From assembly GCA_021794095.1 (NCBI GenBank), contig JAJYRN010000003.1, positions 1 to 64,000 of the forward strand: a DNA stretch of 64,000 nucleotides, written 5' to 3'. Shown one piece after another: positions 17,268-26,290 of this stretch (its first letter is position 1; each line of letters begins with the position of its first letter). Both the position numbers and the translations under genes were made by a program. The DNA is from Acidobacteriota bacterium. Its GTDB lineage: Bacteria; Acidobacteriota; Holophagae; Holophagales; Holophagaceae. Below the pieces are notes generated by a model. The model saw only the letters and a program-made list of their open reading frames with translations. It did not search any database and was not told the origin of the DNA.

Positions 17268-19553
17268 TCAGCGCGCCATCCACGGCTTAAGCCGACGGAA
17301 GCGCTGGCGCAGCTCGTCCCGGGTGAACGGTTTCTGAATGCTGGCCACATTCGGCCGGCCCTCCAGCAGGCTCACCACATCCTGGTCGCTGTAGCCACTG
17401 CACAGAAGCACGGCCTGGGTGGGCCGCACCGCCAGAATGCCCGCGAGCGTCTCGGCCCCGCTCAGGCCGGGCATGTTCAGATCGAGCAGCACCAGATCCG
17501 GCGATTCGCCCGCCTGGAACCGCGCCAGGGCTTCGCCGCCATGCTCCGCAGTGGCCACCTCGCAGCCGTCCAGCTCGAGCATGGGCGCGATGCTCATGCG
17601 CACCAGTTCGTCATCGTCCACCAGCAGGACACGGCAGGGCATGGTCCCCTCGGCCGCTCCATCCGAGGGGGCGGCGGGCCCTTCTGGCGGAGCCGTCTCC
17701 GCCAGGCACGGGAAGGTCAGCACCACCTCCGTGCCCTTCCCCGGGTGGGACTGGAGGTCCAGGCTTCCGCCATGGGCCTTCACGGTGCCGTACACCATGG
17801 ATAGCCCCAGCCCCGTGCCCTTGCCCACGGGCTTGGTGGTGAAGAAGGGCTCCAGCGCGCGGGCCGCCACCTCCGGCGGCATGCCTTGTCCCGTATCCGC
17901 CACGCGGATCTCCACGCGGTTCCCGGAGGCCCGGCCCGTGCGGATACGGAGCAGCCCGCCGCCCGGCATGGCGTCCACCGCATTGACGCAGAGGTTCATG
18001 AGCGCATGACTCAGGGCGGCAGGATCCCCCTGGATGGGCGGCAGGCCGGGCTGGAGATCGGTCTCCAGCTGGACCCGCTTGAGGGTGGTGTGGTCCAGCA
18101 GACGGATGAGCTCCCGGGCCAGCGCATTCAGGTCCACCGGGGCCGATGATTCCAGATCCTGCCGCGCGAAGGTGAGCAGGCCCTTCACCACATCGCGGCC
18201 CCGGAGGCAGGCCCGCGTGATGGTCTCCAGCGCCTCTGCGAGCGGCGTGCCCGCGGCCAGTCCGGGCTGGTGTGCCGAGGCCAAGGAGAGGATGGCCGCC
18301 AGCACGTTGTTGATGTCGTGCGCCACGCCTCCGGCGAGGAGGCCCAGGCTCTCGAGCTTCTGGGACTGGTGGAGCTGGGCCTCCAGGCTCCGCCGCTCCT
18401 CCTCCGCCCGCTTGCGCTCGCTGATGTCCGCCTTGATCGCCACGTAGCTGGTGGTGGCGCCCGCCTCGTCACGGATGGGCGCGATGGTGGCCTGCTCCGT
18501 GAAGAGGCTGCCATCCTTCCGCTGGTTCACGATCTCGCCGGACCAGACCCGGCCCGCAGCCAGGGTGGCCCACATGTCCCGGTAGAACGCCGGCGGATGC
18601 ACGCCGGACTTCAGCACCCGGGGGTTCTGCCCCAGCGCCTCGGCCACCGTGTAGCCAGTTACCCGCGTGAAGGCCGGGTTCACGTACTCGATGGCCCCAT
18701 CCACACCGGTGATGACGACCGAGACGGGACTCTGCTCCACGGCCATGACGAGCCGCGCCATCTCGCGCTCGGTGCGGCGGCGCTCCGTGACATCCCGGTC
18801 CGCGCCCCGGTAGCCCCGCAGATTCCCGGCCTCGTCCAGCATCGGAATGCCGTTGGTGAGCACCTCCACCAGGCGTCCGTCCCGGGTGACCATCGGATTC
18901 AGGAGATCCTGGAACCGGCCGCGCCGGTCGAACACCTCGAACGCCGCACGTTTGAACGCCTCACGCCCCGCATCGGGATGCAGGTCGTAGAAGTGCAGCC
19001 GACCCACCACCTCCTCTTCGCGGTAGCCGATAAGGCCCGCGCAGGCGGGGCTGAGGTAGGTGTAGAGGCCCGTGGCATCCACCTCCCAGATGAGCTCTCC
19101 CATCAACGCGGAGATCTCGGCGAAGCGGCGCTCGCTTTCCCGCAGCGCCGCGACCGACCGGTGATGCTGGCGCCGGATCTCGCGATCGGCCAGTTCCCGT
19201 TCCAGGGCTGGCAGCAGCCGTTCGAGGCGGTCCTTCCGGATGAAATCCTTGGCGCCACGCCGCATGATCTCCGCGGCGCGATCCTCCCCGATGGCGCCCG
19301 AAACCAGGATGAAGGGGATGTCTTGCCCGGTGTCCAGGATGCGCTCCAGGGCTTCCAGTCCCGTGAAGCCCGCCAGGGAATGGTCGGACAGCACCAGATC
19401 CCAGCCAGGCTCCTCCAGGGCCCGGTCGAGTTCGGGAAGCGTCTGGACCCGGCGCAGGTCCAGGGGACGGGCTCCCCGGCGCAGGGCACGGCCGATCAGG
19501 AGGGCGTCGTCGTCCGAGTCCTCCACCAGCAGGACGCGCAGGGCCTCGCCCAT
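17268..19553 (-). CDS. Hybrid histidine kinase (REC-PAS-PAS-HisKA-HATPase-REC)
   Basis: A 761-residue soluble kinase with no membrane helix. Order: receiver domain (about 6-118, Asp57 in LVLSDHS), a coiled linker, PAS domain (about 140-255) with a PAC-type end, second PAS (about 265-382), NtrB-like HisKA with VAHDINNVLAAIL (His412), HATPase (N-box NLCVNAVDAMPGGG, G1 DTGQGMP, G2 GTGLGLSMV), and a C-terminal receiver (about 640-758, Asp691 in LLDLNMPG). Receivers at both ends suggest a phosphorelay with the kinase taking phosphate from an upstream sensor. The start shares one base with the stop of the Rcp1-like regulator, so the genes are translationally coupled. The partner sensor is probably the kinase at 20009-21559. 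Confidence 0.93.
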   Translation of the reverse strand: MGEALRVLLVEDSDDDALLIGRALRRGARPLDLRRVQTLPELDRALEEPGWDLVLSDHSLAGFTGLEALERILDTGQDIPFILVSGAIGEDRAAEIMRRGAKDFIRKDRLERLLPALERELADREIRRQHHRSVAALRESERRFAEISALMGELIWEVDATGLYTYLSPACAGLIGYREEEVVGRLHFYDLHPDAGREAFKRAAFEVFDRRGRFQDLLNPMVTRDGRLVEVLTNGIPMLDEAGNLRGYRGADRDVTERRRTEREMARLVMAVEQSPVSVVITGVDGAIEYVNPAFTRVTGYTVAEALGQNPRVLKSGVHPPAFYRDMWATLAAGRVWSGEIVNQRKDGSLFTEQATIAPIRDEAGATTSYVAIKADISERKRAEEERRSLEAQLHQSQKLESLGLLAGGVAHDINNVLAAILSLASAHQPGLAAGTPLAEALETITRACLRGRDVVKGLLTFARQDLESSAPVDLNALARELIRLLDHTTLKRVQLETDLQPGLPPIQGDPAALSHALMNLCVNAVDAMPGGGLLRIRTGRASGNRVEIRVADTGQGMPPEVAARALEPFFTTKPVGKGTGLGLSMVYGTVKAHGGSLDLQSHPGKGTEVVLTFPCLAETAPPEGPAAPSDGAAEGTMPCRVLLVDDDELVRMSIAPMLELDGCEVATAEHGGEALARFQAGESPDLVLLDLNMPGLSGAETLAGILAVRPTQAVLLCSGYSDQDVVSLLEGRPNVASIQKPFTRDELRQRFRRLKPWMAR

Positions 19554-19999
19554 CAGAGTTCTCCGGCCTGCTTCACGCTCTGGTTCAGCACCAGCCAGTA
19601 CATGCCCAGCTGGCGCACGGCTTCGGTGAACTGGTCGAAGTCCACGGGCTTGCGGATGTAGCTGTTGGCGCCCAGGCGATAGCTTTCGATGATGTCCTGC
19701 TCCTCGCTGGAGGTGGTCAGGACCACCACCGGCATCAGGCAGGTGCTTTCGTGGGCCCGGATGCGCTGGAGAACCTCCAGCCCGTGGAGCTTGGGCAGCT
19801 TCAGGTCCAGCAGCACCACCTCGGGCAGATGCTCCGGATTCCGGCCCGCGTGGCTGCCCTGGGCGAAGAGAAAATCCAGGGCCTCGGCCCCATCGCGGAC
19901 CACGACCACCTCGTTGGCGATGTGGTTCCGTTTGAGCGCGCGCAGGGCCAGCACCACATCGTCGGGATTGTCTTCCACCAGCAGAATGAATTTGGACAT
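19553..19999 (-). CDS. Single-domain response regulator, Rcp1-like
   Basis: A 148-residue stand-alone receiver with no output domain. It has the acidic cluster VEDNPDD, phospho-acceptor Asp65 in LLDLKLPK, Thr in LTTSSEE and Lys in YIRKPVDF. The ALRALKRNHIAN and DFLFAQG segments and long loop are typical of regulators that partner phytochrome-type kinases (Rcp1 family). Located between a CxxCH-containing kinase (stop to start nine bases) and the hybrid kinase (one-base overlap), it is likely the shuttle between them. Confidence 0.92.
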   Translation of the reverse strand: MSKFILLVEDNPDDVVLALRALKRNHIANEVVVVRDGAEALDFLFAQGSHAGRNPEHLPEVVLLDLKLPKLHGLEVLQRIRAHESTCLMPVVVLTTSSEEQDIIESYRLGANSYIRKPVDFDQFTEAVRQLGMYWLVLNQSVKQAGEL

Positions 20000-20008
20000 G
20001 GGAGCCCC

Positions 20009-21559
20009 CTAGAGCGTAAAGAAGAAGGTGGCGCCCTGGCCGGGCGCGGATTCGGCCCAGATGCGCCCGCCGTGGCGCAGGATCACGCGCTGAACCGTGG
20101 CCAGGCCGATGCCCGTGCCTTCGAAGGATTCCGCATCGTGCAGGCGCTGGAAGGCGCCGAACAGCTTGTCCACGTACCGCATGTCGAAGCCCACGCCGTT
20201 ATCCCGCACGAAGAACACCCGCTGGCCGTCCGCCAGGTCTTCCCCGAAGGAGATGCGGGCTTCGGGCACCGGGGCGGTGAATTTGAAGGCGTTGCCCAGC
20301 AGGTTGTCCAGCACCGCGCGCAGGAGCGTGGGATCGCCTGAGGCGCGCAACCCGGGCTGGATCTCGAAGAGCGCCTTGCGGCCGGGGGCGCCGGCCTGGA
20401 GCTCCTCGGCCACCTCCCGCGCCAGGGCGCTGAGATCGAGGTCCACCCGGCTGATCTCCCGGCGGGTGAGGCGCGACAGCTGCAGCAGATCCTCGATGAG
20501 GCGCCCCATGCGGGTACAGCCTTTCCGGATGCGGGCCAGGTAATCGCGGCCCGTGTCATCCACCCCCTGCGCGTAATCCTCCTCCAGGGCTTGGCTGAAC
20601 CCGGCTATGGCCCGGAGGGGGGCTCGCAGGTCGTGGGAGACGGAGTAGGCGAACGCATCCAGTTCCTTGTTCACCGCCAGCAACTGGGCGTTGCGCTCTT
20701 CCACCCGGTATTCCAGCGTCTGGTTGAGTTCCCGAACCGCTGCCTCGGCCTGCCGGCGTTCCCGGACTTCCGCTTCCAGCAGGGTGGTCCGGGCCTGTAC
20801 CAGCCCCCGCAGGCGGGTGTTGAACATGGCGAGCAGCAGCAGGCCCAGCACCCCGCCCACCACGGAGGCGCTGACCAGGGCCGCGGTCTGGATCTCGTGG
20901 GAGATGGGCACCCTGACGATCTCCACGGCCCGGATCTGGCCCAGCTTCTCGTTGAACCCGCCCTGCCCCGGGTACAGCGCCTGAAGACCGAGCGGTGCAT
21001 CCTCCCGGCGCCCGTGGCACTGGAGGCAGGCCTCGGTATTCGGCAGGAAGGGGATGACCCGCTCCAGATAGGGCTCGCCATGCAGGGTGAGGGTCCAGGC
21101 GAGGTCGTGGAGGCTGTGGTCGGCGTTGAAGCGTTGGATGAGTTGCGCCTCTTCGGGCGTGGCCCGGTTGACGGGATTGCGCGGATTATCGGCCGCCATC
21201 TTGTAGTAGATCGGCGGCAGCCCGTCCTTGACGCGCTCCTCGTTGAAGAAGCTGTGCATCACCCGGGTCATGTAGGACGAGGACATGAGGCGGGGATCGT
21301 AGAACGTCGCCGGGATACGCCCCTCCTTGAGGGCGCGGTCGTAGCCGGGAAGGAGCACCTGCTGGACATAGACATGGAAGCCGCGGTGGGACAACAGCAC
21401 ATCCCGGATATCGGCGTTGGCCTGCCGCAGCACGTAGGCGCGCACCAGTGCGTAGCTCGCCGCCATGACCACCAGGGCGCTCAGCAGGGGCACGCCCACC
21501 CAGAGAACCCAACGGGTCCTCCGCAGGGGCGACGCAAGGGCGGAGATCAGGGATCGCAT
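20009..21559 (-). CDS. Membrane histidine kinase with DUF3365/Tll0287-like sensor domain and CxxCH motif
   Basis: A 516-residue kinase. TM1 is about 17-38; an extracytoplasmic domain about 40-222 contains a c-type haem-binding motif CLQCH (178-182); TM2 is about 225-245. A coiled linker leads to a phytochrome-class HisKA (YSVSHDLRAPLRA, His309) and HATPase (DNLLGNAFKFT, RDNGVGF, GTGIGLATVQ). The sensor resembles DUF3365, which binds haem in the periplasm, so redox or gas sensing is plausible. I start at the ATG at 21559; an in-frame GTG at 21604 would add 15 unlikely residues. It heads an operon with an Rcp1-like regulator and a hybrid kinase. A c-type maturation system is not in the window. 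Confidence 0.9.
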   Translation of the reverse strand: MRSLISALASPLRRTRWVLWVGVPLLSALVVMAASYALVRAYVLRQANADIRDVLLSHRGFHVYVQQVLLPGYDRALKEGRIPATFYDPRLMSSSYMTRVMHSFFNEERVKDGLPPIYYKMAADNPRNPVNRATPEEAQLIQRFNADHSLHDLAWTLTLHGEPYLERVIPFLPNTEACLQCHGRREDAPLGLQALYPGQGGFNEKLGQIRAVEIVRVPISHEIQTAALVSASVVGGVLGLLLLAMFNTRLRGLVQARTTLLEAEVRERRQAEAAVRELNQTLEYRVEERNAQLLAVNKELDAFAYSVSHDLRAPLRAIAGFSQALEEDYAQGVDDTGRDYLARIRKGCTRMGRLIEDLLQLSRLTRREISRVDLDLSALAREVAEELQAGAPGRKALFEIQPGLRASGDPTLLRAVLDNLLGNAFKFTAPVPEARISFGEDLADGQRVFFVRDNGVGFDMRYVDKLFGAFQRLHDAESFEGTGIGLATVQRVILRHGGRIWAESAPGQGATFFFTL

Positions 21560-21671
21560 GGCAACCGAAGGACCAGTCCAGAAAGGTACAGATGTCGGGA
21601 ACACCAGACAGCATTTTGGAGGCCTCTGTCATCTGGTTTAGTTCCGTCATCCTTCTCAGGGCGCGTCCTGG

Positions 21672-22400
21672 CTACCGCCAGCGCCGGCCACCATCCAGGG
21701 TCAGGATCTCGCCGGTCAGGAACGGGCTGTCGGCGGCGAAGCGGACGGCCCGGCAGAGGTCAGCCGGGGTGCCCAGGCGTTTGAGGAGGGTCTGCTCCGC
21801 CAAGAACCCGGCATCACTGCCCTCCGCCGGCAGAATCGCGCCCAGGGCGTGCCCGACCACGCGCACCTTCGGGGCGAGGAGCCGCGCCAGACCGGGAACA
21901 GCGGTCGCCAGCCCCCCCTTGGCCACGCTGTAGGGCAGGCGCTGGAGCCAGGGGGTATGGACGGAGGTATCCAGGAGGAACTGGAGGCAGGCGCCTTCCG
22001 CCAGACGGGGCGCCAGGGCCTGGGCACAGAGCAGCGGGAAGGTGAGGTTGATCTGCCAGGTGGCGTCCAGGGACTCCCGGGACCAGGTGCCGAAGGGGGC
22101 CTCGGGAAAGGTTCCGGCCACAAGCACCGCTCCAGAAAGGGTCACACCCGCCCTGTCGAGGGCCTCCAGATCTGCCATCATGCGGGACACCAGCTCCGGA
22201 TCCGTCGCATCCCAGTGAAGGGTCCGGACCTGCGCACGGGTGGCTCCTCCGGGCCATTCCGTGGCATTCCCCCAGGGCCGGGAACTCGTCAGCACCAGGT
22301 CGTGATCCCGGGCCAGATCCTCCGCCAAGGCCTTCCCCAGGCGGCGGCGTCCTCCCACCAGCATCCAGCAGGGTCTTTCGTTCCCCGGTTCCCGCTCCAT
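21672..22400 (-). CDS. Short-chain dehydrogenase/reductase (SDR)
   Basis: A 242-residue enzyme of classical SDR size. The nucleotide-binding turn is unusual, MLVGGRRRLGKAL, in place of TGxxxGIG. The catalytic Ser is in LLDTSVHTP and the YxxxK pair is in LPYSVAKGGL. The C-terminal LTGEILTLDGG motif is standard. The arginine-rich glycine loop recalls pteridine-reductase-like and FolM-type SDRs and suggests NADPH preference, but the substrate is unknown. I start at the ATG at 22400, preceded by GGAAGA. It is divergent from the SpoIIE phosphatase gene with only 25 bp between start codons, so at least one promoter must lie within the opposing gene. Confidence 0.85.
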   Translation of the reverse strand: MEREPGNERPCWMLVGGRRRLGKALAEDLARDHDLVLTSSRPWGNATEWPGGATRAQVRTLHWDATDPELVSRMMADLEALDRAGVTLSGAVLVAGTFPEAPFGTWSRESLDATWQINLTFPLLCAQALAPRLAEGACLQFLLDTSVHTPWLQRLPYSVAKGGLATAVPGLARLLAPKVRVVGHALGAILPAEGSDAGFLAEQTLLKRLGTPADLCRAVRFAADSPFLTGEILTLDGGRRWR

Positions 22401-22425
22401 CCGGGCATTCTTCCACAAAGGCCGC

Positions 22426-24987
22426 ATGAGCCCTACCCTCAAACGCATCCGCTGGCGGCTGGCCCTGATCAGCCTCGTGGCCCTGATGTTCTCGCTGGGC
22501 TCCTTCTACCTGAACCAGTGGGCCTATGTCGGATCGGACGATCAATGCTCCTGGAGCCTCGAACAGGGAAAGATCATCATTCGCGAGATCCTGCCGGATG
22601 GCGTGGCAGAGGAGGCGGGGCTCCTGGAGGGTGATGAGCTCGTGGCCATCCAGGGCCACCGGTATGCGCCGACCCTGAAGGGCACCCGCGAGGCCCAGCG
22701 CTACATCAACAACCGCCGGGAAGGCACCATCCTCATCTACACCGTGCTGCGCCACGGACGGTTGCTCCAGTTGCCCCTGCGCCTGGTGAAGCCCATCGGG
22801 TGGTTCCAGCTGGCCCTGCTGCTCAACGGCCTCATCGCCTGGGGGATCTCCCTGCTGGTGGTGGTATCGGCCGCGGAGCGCAAGAGCGCCCGCCACTTCT
22901 TCTACCTGGGCAGCACGGCCCTCATGCTCTCCGGCGCCACAGCGATCGCTGGCAATGCGCCGGATGCGGCGGTGGCCGCCGTCCAGGTTGGGCGCGGCCT
23001 GGTCGAAGCCCTCCTCCCGCCGCTCTGGGTCCACTTCTTCCTGCGTTTCCCGTATCCCTTTGCCCTCCGCAAGGATCGGCGGATGCTGCGGATCCTCTAC
23101 GGAACCTTCGCCATCCTGGCCATCCTGCTCGGGGTCCGGGCTCTCTCCATGGCGCTTGGCCCGGGGAGTAGCCTCCTGGGGGGATCTTCGCCGCTCTCGG
23201 CAGCCATCAGGCTGATCCGCTTCGCCCTGCTCGCCGGGCCTCAGGCTCTCTACCTGCTGGCGGGGCTGGCGGGATTGGGGCTGTTCCTGGCCGGTTTCCT
23301 GCACATGGGCAGCCAGGCGCGGCGGGCGCTCGTGCCCAGCCTCGTGGTGACCGCGGCCATCTGTGCCGATCTGGTCGCCATGGTACTGCTCCAGGCCAAG
23401 TACGGCCCCAGCCTCCTGTTCGCGCGGCAGAGCTGGATCTTCATGCTGCCGATGCCCCTCCTGCCGCTCAGCTTCGCCTACGCCATCTTCCGCCATGGCC
23501 TGTTCGATGTCCGCAAGGCCCTGCTCCGCTGGATCACCTATTTCGCCGTACTCGGATTGACGATGGCGCTCTACCTCGGCGGCCTGGCCCTGATCTTCTC
23601 CCGCAGCCTCTCGGCCATTCCGCCGGGCTGGGCCGGGGCGCTGGTGGGCCTGCTCGCCCTGCCCCTGGGCTGGATGCTCCGGTGGCTGCTGCGCACCATC
23701 CGCAAACGGTTCCGGCGGGATCTGGCCAGCGCCCGCGAAGCGGCCCTGGGCACCTTGCACGAGCCCAAGCGGCGGTTCAGCGAGGAGGCCCTCCTGAAGT
23801 CCGTGGCCGCCTCCCTGCAGCAGGCCTTCAATCCCCAGTTCCTCGTGATGCTGCCGGTGCGCGACCAGCGGATCCTGCTGCCCCAGGCCGAGGGCCTGGA
23901 CCGGGAGGAGCACCCGGTGGTGTTCCCTCCGAAGAGCCTGCTCCTTCCCGCCGGACTCCTGCGCCTGGCCCGGGAGAGCCAGGAGCTGGTCCTGGGCCTG
24001 GGCAGCGAAGAGGCCGCCTGGATCCATGAGCAGGGCGGCGGCCTGCGCGCCCATGTGGACGCCCTGGGAGCCCAACTGCTGCTTCTCCTGTTGGCCAACG
24101 ATATGCCCCACACCGCGATCCTGCTGGGCGGCAAGTACGCGGAGCTGAACTACGGGCGCGAAGATCGCGAACTGCTCCGCGAAGTGGCCATGGCCGCGGG
24201 CCTGGTGCTGGAAACCGCGATCCTCCACCAGCGCACCCTGGTCCAGGAGCGCCTCACCCAGGAACTGGAAACGGCCCGGAAGATCCAGGAAGGCCTCATC
24301 CCCGCCGCAGCGCCCATCGTGCCCGGCTTCCAGCTTGCCCTCCGCCTGGAGCCGGCGCTGGAAACCGGCGGCGACCTCCTGTTCGTCAAGCGCCGCCCCA
24401 GTGGAACCTGGATCGCCGCCGTAGGCGATGTCTGCGGCAAGGGGCTGCCGGCGGCCCTCTATATGGCCCAGGCCACCGCCCTGCTGGAATTCGCGACCCA
24501 GCGGGAGGACCAATCCCTGGAGAGCATCCTCGCCTCCCTCGACGAGGCCCTGAGGCACCTGATGGGTCCGCGGGGCTTCCTCACCCTCGGGCTTCTGGAA
24601 TGGAACGAATCCGGGCAGTTCCGCCTGGCCCGGGCCGGCCATCCCGGCGCCCTGCTTCTGGATGGCGCTGGTCCAGACTGCGCGCGGGAACTGGTCCCCC
24701 GGGGCCGGGGCCTGGGCCTTCGGCCCGTGGCGCCAGGCGACTGGGAGGTGCTGGAGGGAACCCTGCCTCCCCGCGGCTGGCTGGTCCTCTACAGCGACGG
24801 CCTGTCCGAGGCCATGGACCGGAACGGGGAACTCTACGGCTTGCCCCGCTTGTGCGCCCAGCTGCGTCGCGTCTGGGCCATCGGCAGCCCCCGCGCCGCC
24901 TGCGAAGCCGTCTTCCGGGATGTGGCCGACTTCGACACCCGGAATCTGGATGACCGCACGCTGTTCATTCTCGCAAGGGAGGGCTGA
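22426..24987 (+). CDS. PDZ-membrane-GAF-SpoIIE protein phosphatase
   Basis: An 853-residue membrane protein. TM1 is near residues 12-30, then a PDZ-like periplasmic domain (about 44-122, ILPDGVAEEAGLLEGDELVAIQG). About seven further membrane helices (about 125-425) resemble 7TM sensor modules. A GAF-like region spans about 450-600. A coiled segment (ERLTQELETARKIQEGLIP) leads to a PP2C/SpoIIE phosphatase (about 610-850) with GDVCGKG, RAGHPG, LYSDGLSEA and DDRTLF. The first motif is GGDLLF rather than GGDxxD, so one acidic residue is missing. Such RsbU-type phosphatases act on anti-sigma-factor antagonists; none is encoded in the window. The gene is translationally coupled (one-base overlap) to a small two-helix membrane protein. 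Confidence 0.9.
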   Translation: MSPTLKRIRWRLALISLVALMFSLGSFYLNQWAYVGSDDQCSWSLEQGKIIIREILPDGVAEEAGLLEGDELVAIQGHRYAPTLKGTREAQRYINNRREGTILIYTVLRHGRLLQLPLRLVKPIGWFQLALLLNGLIAWGISLLVVVSAAERKSARHFFYLGSTALMLSGATAIAGNAPDAAVAAVQVGRGLVEALLPPLWVHFFLRFPYPFALRKDRRMLRILYGTFAILAILLGVRALSMALGPGSSLLGGSSPLSAAIRLIRFALLAGPQALYLLAGLAGLGLFLAGFLHMGSQARRALVPSLVVTAAICADLVAMVLLQAKYGPSLLFARQSWIFMLPMPLLPLSFAYAIFRHGLFDVRKALLRWITYFAVLGLTMALYLGGLALIFSRSLSAIPPGWAGALVGLLALPLGWMLRWLLRTIRKRFRRDLASAREAALGTLHEPKRRFSEEALLKSVAASLQQAFNPQFLVMLPVRDQRILLPQAEGLDREEHPVVFPPKSLLLPAGLLRLARESQELVLGLGSEEAAWIHEQGGGLRAHVDALGAQLLLLLLANDMPHTAILLGGKYAELNYGREDRELLREVAMAAGLVLETAILHQRTLVQERLTQELETARKIQEGLIPAAAPIVPGFQLALRLEPALETGGDLLFVKRRPSGTWIAAVGDVCGKGLPAALYMAQATALLEFATQREDQSLESILASLDEALRHLMGPRGFLTLGLLEWNESGQFRLARAGHPGALLLDGAGPDCARELVPRGRGLGLRPVAPGDWEVLEGTLPPRGWLVLYSDGLSEAMDRNGELYGLPRLCAQLRRVWAIGSPRAACEAVFRDVADFDTRNLDDRTLFILAREG

Positions 24988-25490
24988 TGCCTCGCCGTTC
25001 CGCCTTGTCCTGGTCCATCCCCCTGCTCCTCGCCCTGCAGCTTGGCATGCTCTGGATCCAGGGCGCCCAGCTCCATCGGCAGAACCAGCTGCTCCGCGCG
25101 CTCCGGAGCGATGTCCAGAATCTCGCCGATAGCCTCGACAATGGTCCGGACCAGGCGGATCCCCAGGACGGCAGCGATGTTCTGCCCCTCCACCGGCCCC
25201 AGGCCCAGCCCCGCTTCCAGCGGGTGGCTCTGCGCACGTTCCAGGCGGATCCTGATGCGGCTTCGAAGGAAGCCGAGAAAGAGCTTGAAGCCTCGCGGGA
25301 ATCCGCCCGGAAGGCCGTCAAGGAGGCCAGGGAGGACCAGTCGAAACTCTCCTTCACGGACAATGCCCGCAAGGCCGAGGAAGCCCAGAAGCTCCAGGGG
25401 GCCACGAACGCCTGGCACCGTTGGTCCCTGATTGCCCTCGGCGTGCTCTGCCTGGCCTGGATGGTCCGCGCCTGGCTCCGGCGCCGCTGA
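24987..25490 (+). CDS. Small two-helix membrane protein of unknown function
   Basis: A 167-residue protein with a hydrophobic helix at about 8-25 and another at about 145-163 followed by RAWLRRR. The middle is polar: an Asp-rich linker, then a long charged helix (ASKEAEKELEASRESARKAV) likely to form a coiled coil. I recognise no family. Its start and stop each share one base with the neighbouring genes (TGATG junctions), so it is translated together with the SpoIIE phosphatase and the SirB1-like protein. A scaffold for the phosphatase is possible. Confidence 0.75.
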   Translation: MPRRSALSWSIPLLLALQLGMLWIQGAQLHRQNQLLRALRSDVQNLADSLDNGPDQADPQDGSDVLPLHRPQAQPRFQRVALRTFQADPDAASKEAEKELEASRESARKAVKEAREDQSKLSFTDNARKAEEAQKLQGATNAWHRWSLIALGVLCLAWMVRAWLRRR

Positions 25491-26278
25491 TGTCGCTCCT
25501 GGAATACCTCCGCGACGATCCGGCCTGCCGGAACCTGGCCGAGGGCGCGGTCTACGCCGTGGGTCCGGCCCTGGAAGACCCCTACCCGGACCAGGTGCTT
25601 CTGGAATTGAGCGAATGGGCCTTCCGCCTGGCGGGCCGCATGCCCCTGCCCTGGAACACCCACAAGGCGCTGGATGAGCTGAACCACCTGCTCTTCCAGG
25701 AACTGGGCTTCCGCGGCGACCGGGACACCTACGACGCCCCGGAGAATGCGCTGCTCCCCTATGCCATCGAACACCGCAAAGGCCTGCCCATCACGCTCTC
25801 CATCCTGTGGGTGGATCTGGCCCGGCGCATGGGCTTCGACGCTGTAGGCGTGGGCCTACCCGGGCACTTCATCTGCGGGCTGCGCACCGCCTTCGGGCTC
25901 CTCTGTTTCGACCCCTTCCACGGCGGCCGCCCCGTGGGCGAAGAGCGGGGCTCCGAACTGGTGCGGGCCGCCACGGGAGGCCGGATCGCCTTCCATCCCA
26001 CCATGTTCCGCCCCACCCCCGATCGCCAGATCCTGACGCGGCTCGTGCGCAACCTCCACCTGCGCTACATGCACACGGAAACCTGGGAGGAAGCCCTCTG
26101 GACCGGCACCCACCTCATCCTGCTCGATCCGGAGAATCCCCGGCCCCGGAAGGAACGCGCGTTCGTCCACCTCCAGCGCGGCGAACCCGGCCCAGCCCTG
26201 GAGGATCTCCAGGAGGCCCTCCGGCTCAGCCCCGAGCCCGACCCCGAGATCCAGGCCTGGATGCAGCAGCTTCGCTAG
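25490..26278 (+). CDS. SirB1-family transglutaminase-like / TPR protein
   Basis: A 262-residue protein of the SirB1 family. It has the family core ENALLPYAIEHRKGLPITLS, DAVGVGLPGHFICG and CFDPFHGG, followed by a C-terminal tetratricopeptide-like region (about 190-260, ENPRPRKERAFVHLQRGE). The family has a transglutaminase-like fold; its biochemical role is not settled. The ATG at 25490 overlaps the preceding stop by one base, so it is the third gene of a coupled operon with the phosphatase and the small membrane protein. Confidence 0.88.
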   Translation: MSLLEYLRDDPACRNLAEGAVYAVGPALEDPYPDQVLLELSEWAFRLAGRMPLPWNTHKALDELNHLLFQELGFRGDRDTYDAPENALLPYAIEHRKGLPITLSILWVDLARRMGFDAVGVGLPGHFICGLRTAFGLLCFDPFHGGRPVGEERGSELVRAATGGRIAFHPTMFRPTPDRQILTRLVRNLHLRYMHTETWEEALWTGTHLILLDPENPRPRKERAFVHLQRGEPGPALEDLQEALRLSPEPDPEIQAWMQQLR

Positions 26279-26290
26279 GAGCGTGCCCGA

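Noticed and set aside
21814-24642. 942-codon open frame on the minus strand opposite the SpoIIE phosphatase gene
   Set aside because: Low-complexity Gln/Gly/Glu/His composition, no domain signature, fully antisense to a gene with clear catalytic motifs.
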